This document shows positions 14,964 to 16,574 of a stretch of 16,574 nt of DNA, one piece after another. The position numbers and the translations under genes are program-made. Positions within the stretch are counted from its first letter, which is position 1; every line of letters begins with the position of its first letter. The notes under the pieces were generated by a model. The model had not been told where the DNA came from and ran no database searches. It saw only the letters and a list, made by a program, of their open reading frames with translations. Source of the DNA: an uncultured Methylobacteriaceae bacterium (GTDB taxonomy: Bacteria; Pseudomonadota; Alphaproteobacteria; Rhizobiales; Beijerinckiaceae); the NCBI GenBank assembly GCA_937872715.1, contig CALMTJ010000425.1:3167-19740 (forward strand), written 5' to 3'.

Positions 14964-16540
14964 CGCGGATCTTCATCTCCCGGGACGCGCAGTCCCTGGC
15001 CCTCGGCGCCGACAGGGTGGCGCGCGAGATCGACCGGGTGGCGGGCGAGCGCGGCGCCGACGTGACGATCGTCCGCACCGGCTCGCGCGGCATGTTCTTC
15101 CTGGAGCCGACCGTCGAGGTCGAGACGCCGTCGGGCCGTATCGCGTACGGCCCCGTGAAGCCCGGGGACGTGCCCGAACTGTTCGCCGCCGGTCTCCTGG
15201 TCGGCGGGACGCATTCGCTGTCGCTCGGGCGGCCGGAGGAGATCCCCTACCTGGCCCGGCAGACGCGGCTCACCTTCGCGCGCTGCGGCGTGGTGGACCC
15301 CCTCTCGACCGAGGATTACGCCGCGCATGGCGGCTTCGCCGGGCTGCGGCGGGCCCTCGACCTCGCCCGCGCCGAGGGCCGGACCGCGATCGTCGACGCC
15401 GTCAAGGTGTCCGGGCTCCGCGGCCGCGGCGGCGCCGGCTTCCCGACCGGGATCAAGTGGTCCACCGTCGATCTCGCGGAGGCCGACCAGAAATACGTGG
15501 TCTGCAACGCGGACGAGGGGGATTCCGGGACCTTCGCCGACCGCATGCTGATGGAAGGCGATCCCTTCAGCCTCATCGAGGGGATGACGATCGCCGGGCT
15601 CGCGGTCGGCGCGACCCGGGGCTTTATCTACATCCGGTCGGAATACCCGCACGCGTTCCAGACGATGACGGACGCGATCGCGGCGGCCGCGAAGGCCGGG
15701 TATCTCGGGCCGGACGTGATGGGGTCGGGCCACGCCTTCACCCTCGAGACGAGGCTCGGGGCGGGCGCCTATATCTGCGGCGAGGAGACCTCGCTGCTCG
15801 ATTCGCTGGAGGGGAAGCGCGGCACCGTGCGGGCGAAGCCGCCCCTCCCGGCCGTCAAGGGGCTGTTTGGCAAGCCGACGATCGTCAACAACGTGCTGTC
15901 GCTCGCGACCGTGCCGTGGATCATGGCCAACGGCCCGAAGGCCTACGCGGATTTCGGGGTCGGGCGCTCGCTCGGCACGCTGGCGTTCCAGCTCGCCGGC
16001 AACATCCGGAACGGCGGCTTGGTCGAGCTGCCGTTCGGCCCGACCCTCCGGACGCTGATCGAGGATTGGGGCGGCGGCACACGATCGGGGCGCCCGCTCC
16101 GGGCCGTGCAGGTCGGCGGCCCGCTCGGCGCTTATTTCCCCGCCGATCTCCTCGACACGCCGCTCGATTACGAGGCCTTCGCCAAGGCGGGCGGCATGGT
16201 CGGCCACGGCGGCATCGTGGTGTTCGACGACAGCGTCGACATGGCCGCCCAGGCCCGCTTCGCCTTCGAGTTCTGCGCGACCGAGAGCTGCGGCAAATGC
16301 ACCCCGTGCCGCATCGGCTCGACCCGCGGGGTGGAGACGATCGACAAGATCACGTCCGGCATCGACCCGGACGGCAACCTCGCGCTCGTGGCCGACCTCT
16401 GCGAGGTCATGACGGACGGCTCGCTCTGCGCCATGGGCGGCCTGACGCCGCTCCCGGTGATGAGCGCGATCAACCACTTCCCGGCCGATTTCCGCCGCGC
16501 CCCGGCGCGGGCGGAGCCCGCCCTGATGGCGGCGGAGTGA
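14960..16540 (+). CDS. fdsB: NAD-dependent formate dehydrogenase beta subunit (NuoF-like, FMN/NAD-binding)
   Basis: A 526-aa diaphorase subunit that takes electrons from formate oxidation and reduces NAD+. A thioredoxin-like N-terminal part (about 1-100) precedes the NuoF core. Binding motifs are GLRGRGGAGFPTGIKW at 152-167 for NADH, CNADEGDSGTFADR at 182-195 for FMN, and GAGAYICGEETSLLDSLEG at 267-285. The [4Fe-4S] ligands are C444, C447 and C450 (ESCGKCTPC) with C490 (SLCAMGG). I chose the GTG at 14960, which overlaps the fdsG stop as GTGA and has GGAG eight bases upstream; the in-frame ATG at 14732 lies inside fdsG and encodes unrelated sequence. Length matches FdsB of Cupriavidus. Its stop overlaps the next start, showing tight translational coupling through the operon. 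Confidence 0.96.
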   Translation: MTRIFISRDAQSLALGADRVAREIDRVAGERGADVTIVRTGSRGMFFLEPTVEVETPSGRIAYGPVKPGDVPELFAAGLLVGGTHSLSLGRPEEIPYLARQTRLTFARCGVVDPLSTEDYAAHGGFAGLRRALDLARAEGRTAIVDAVKVSGLRGRGGAGFPTGIKWSTVDLAEADQKYVVCNADEGDSGTFADRMLMEGDPFSLIEGMTIAGLAVGATRGFIYIRSEYPHAFQTMTDAIAAAAKAGYLGPDVMGSGHAFTLETRLGAGAYICGEETSLLDSLEGKRGTVRAKPPLPAVKGLFGKPTIVNNVLSLATVPWIMANGPKAYADFGVGRSLGTLAFQLAGNIRNGGLVELPFGPTLRTLIEDWGGGTRSGRPLRAVQVGGPLGAYFPADLLDTPLDYEAFAKAGGMVGHGGIVVFDDSVDMAAQARFAFEFCATESCGKCTPCRIGSTRGVETIDKITSGIDPDGNLALVADLCEVMTDGSLCAMGGLTPLPVMSAINHFPADFRRAPARAEPALMAAE

Positions 16541-16574
16541 TGCCGGCCGTGAGGATGAGCGCGACGTCCTTCCC
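16540..16574 (+). CDS. fdsA: Start of the next fds gene, probably fdsA (partial)
   Basis: An ATG at 16540 overlaps the fdsB stop as TGATG and opens a frame (MPAVRMSATSF) to the window end. In-frame GTG at 16549 and ATG at 16555 are alternatives; GGAG at 16534-16537 suits the GTG best. Gene order in fds operons puts the molybdopterin alpha subunit here, but the eleven visible residues do not prove it. Confidence 0.45.
   Translation, partial: MPAVRMSATSF

Noticed and set aside
14687..16477. A 596-codon minus-strand frame opposite fdsG/fdsB
   Set aside because: Antisense shadow; the plus strand carries unambiguous NuoE/NuoF motifs.
1..16574. Mobile elements, CRISPR arrays, tRNA or rRNA genes
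   Set aside because: No transposase or integrase motifs, regularly spaced repeats or RNA gene sequences were seen. Base composition looks even, and apart from the frameshifted 893-1 gene and the partial last gene the coding regions look intact.

Overview
The window looks like chromosomal DNA from a high-GC alphaproteobacterium, most likely a Methylobacterium-type member of the Hyphomicrobiales. This rests on the GC-rich third codon positions and on the pairing of an oxalate catabolic cluster with an NAD-linked formate dehydrogenase of the fdsGBA type. No single marker proves the genus. There are no rRNA or tRNA genes, CRISPR arrays or insertion sequences, and no gene-free stretch longer than about 205 bases.

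Left part (1-5200). Two minus-strand genes encode an IlvD/Edd-family dehydratase and, downstream of it, an iron-containing alcohol dehydrogenase that is broken by a one-base frameshift and runs off the left edge. Divergent from them is an intact two-domain flavoprotein: a PHBH-like monooxygenase fused to an old-yellow-enzyme domain, the architecture of salicylyl-CoA 5-hydroxylase and 2-aminobenzoyl-CoA monooxygenase/reductase. It has a good sigma70-type promoter. The three genes suggest a small aromatic or organic-acid module whose substrate cannot be fixed from this window.

Centre (5210-13333, all minus strand). This is an oxalate utilisation cluster read in the order gntR, frc-like CoA-transferase 2, oxlT-like transporter, oxc, single-domain PAS protein, frc CoA-transferase 1, alpha/beta hydrolase. 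OxlT would bring in oxalate in exchange for formate. Frc moves CoA from formyl-CoA to oxalate. Oxc decarboxylates oxalyl-CoA to formyl-CoA and CO2, and the next Frc turnover releases formate. Two promoters, one before gntR and one before oxc, share the same layout: a TTGACG -35 box followed by a TGGYAT-N5-ATGCCA-type inverted repeat in the spacer. This is probably the operator of the GntR protein and divides the cluster into gntR-frc2-oxlT and oxc-pas-frc1-hydrolase units. A strong hairpin lies between the two units.

Right part (13427-16574, plus strand). A LysR regulator lacks its own ribosome binding site and may be translated by coupling to a 19-codon leader ORF. It is followed by fdsG, fdsB and probably the first codons of fdsA, encoding NAD-dependent formate dehydrogenase. 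A perfect 17-base palindrome fitting the LysR T-N11-A pattern sits just before fdsG. Together the centre and right parts form a continuous route from oxalate through formate to CO2 and NADH, with a separate regulator for each half.
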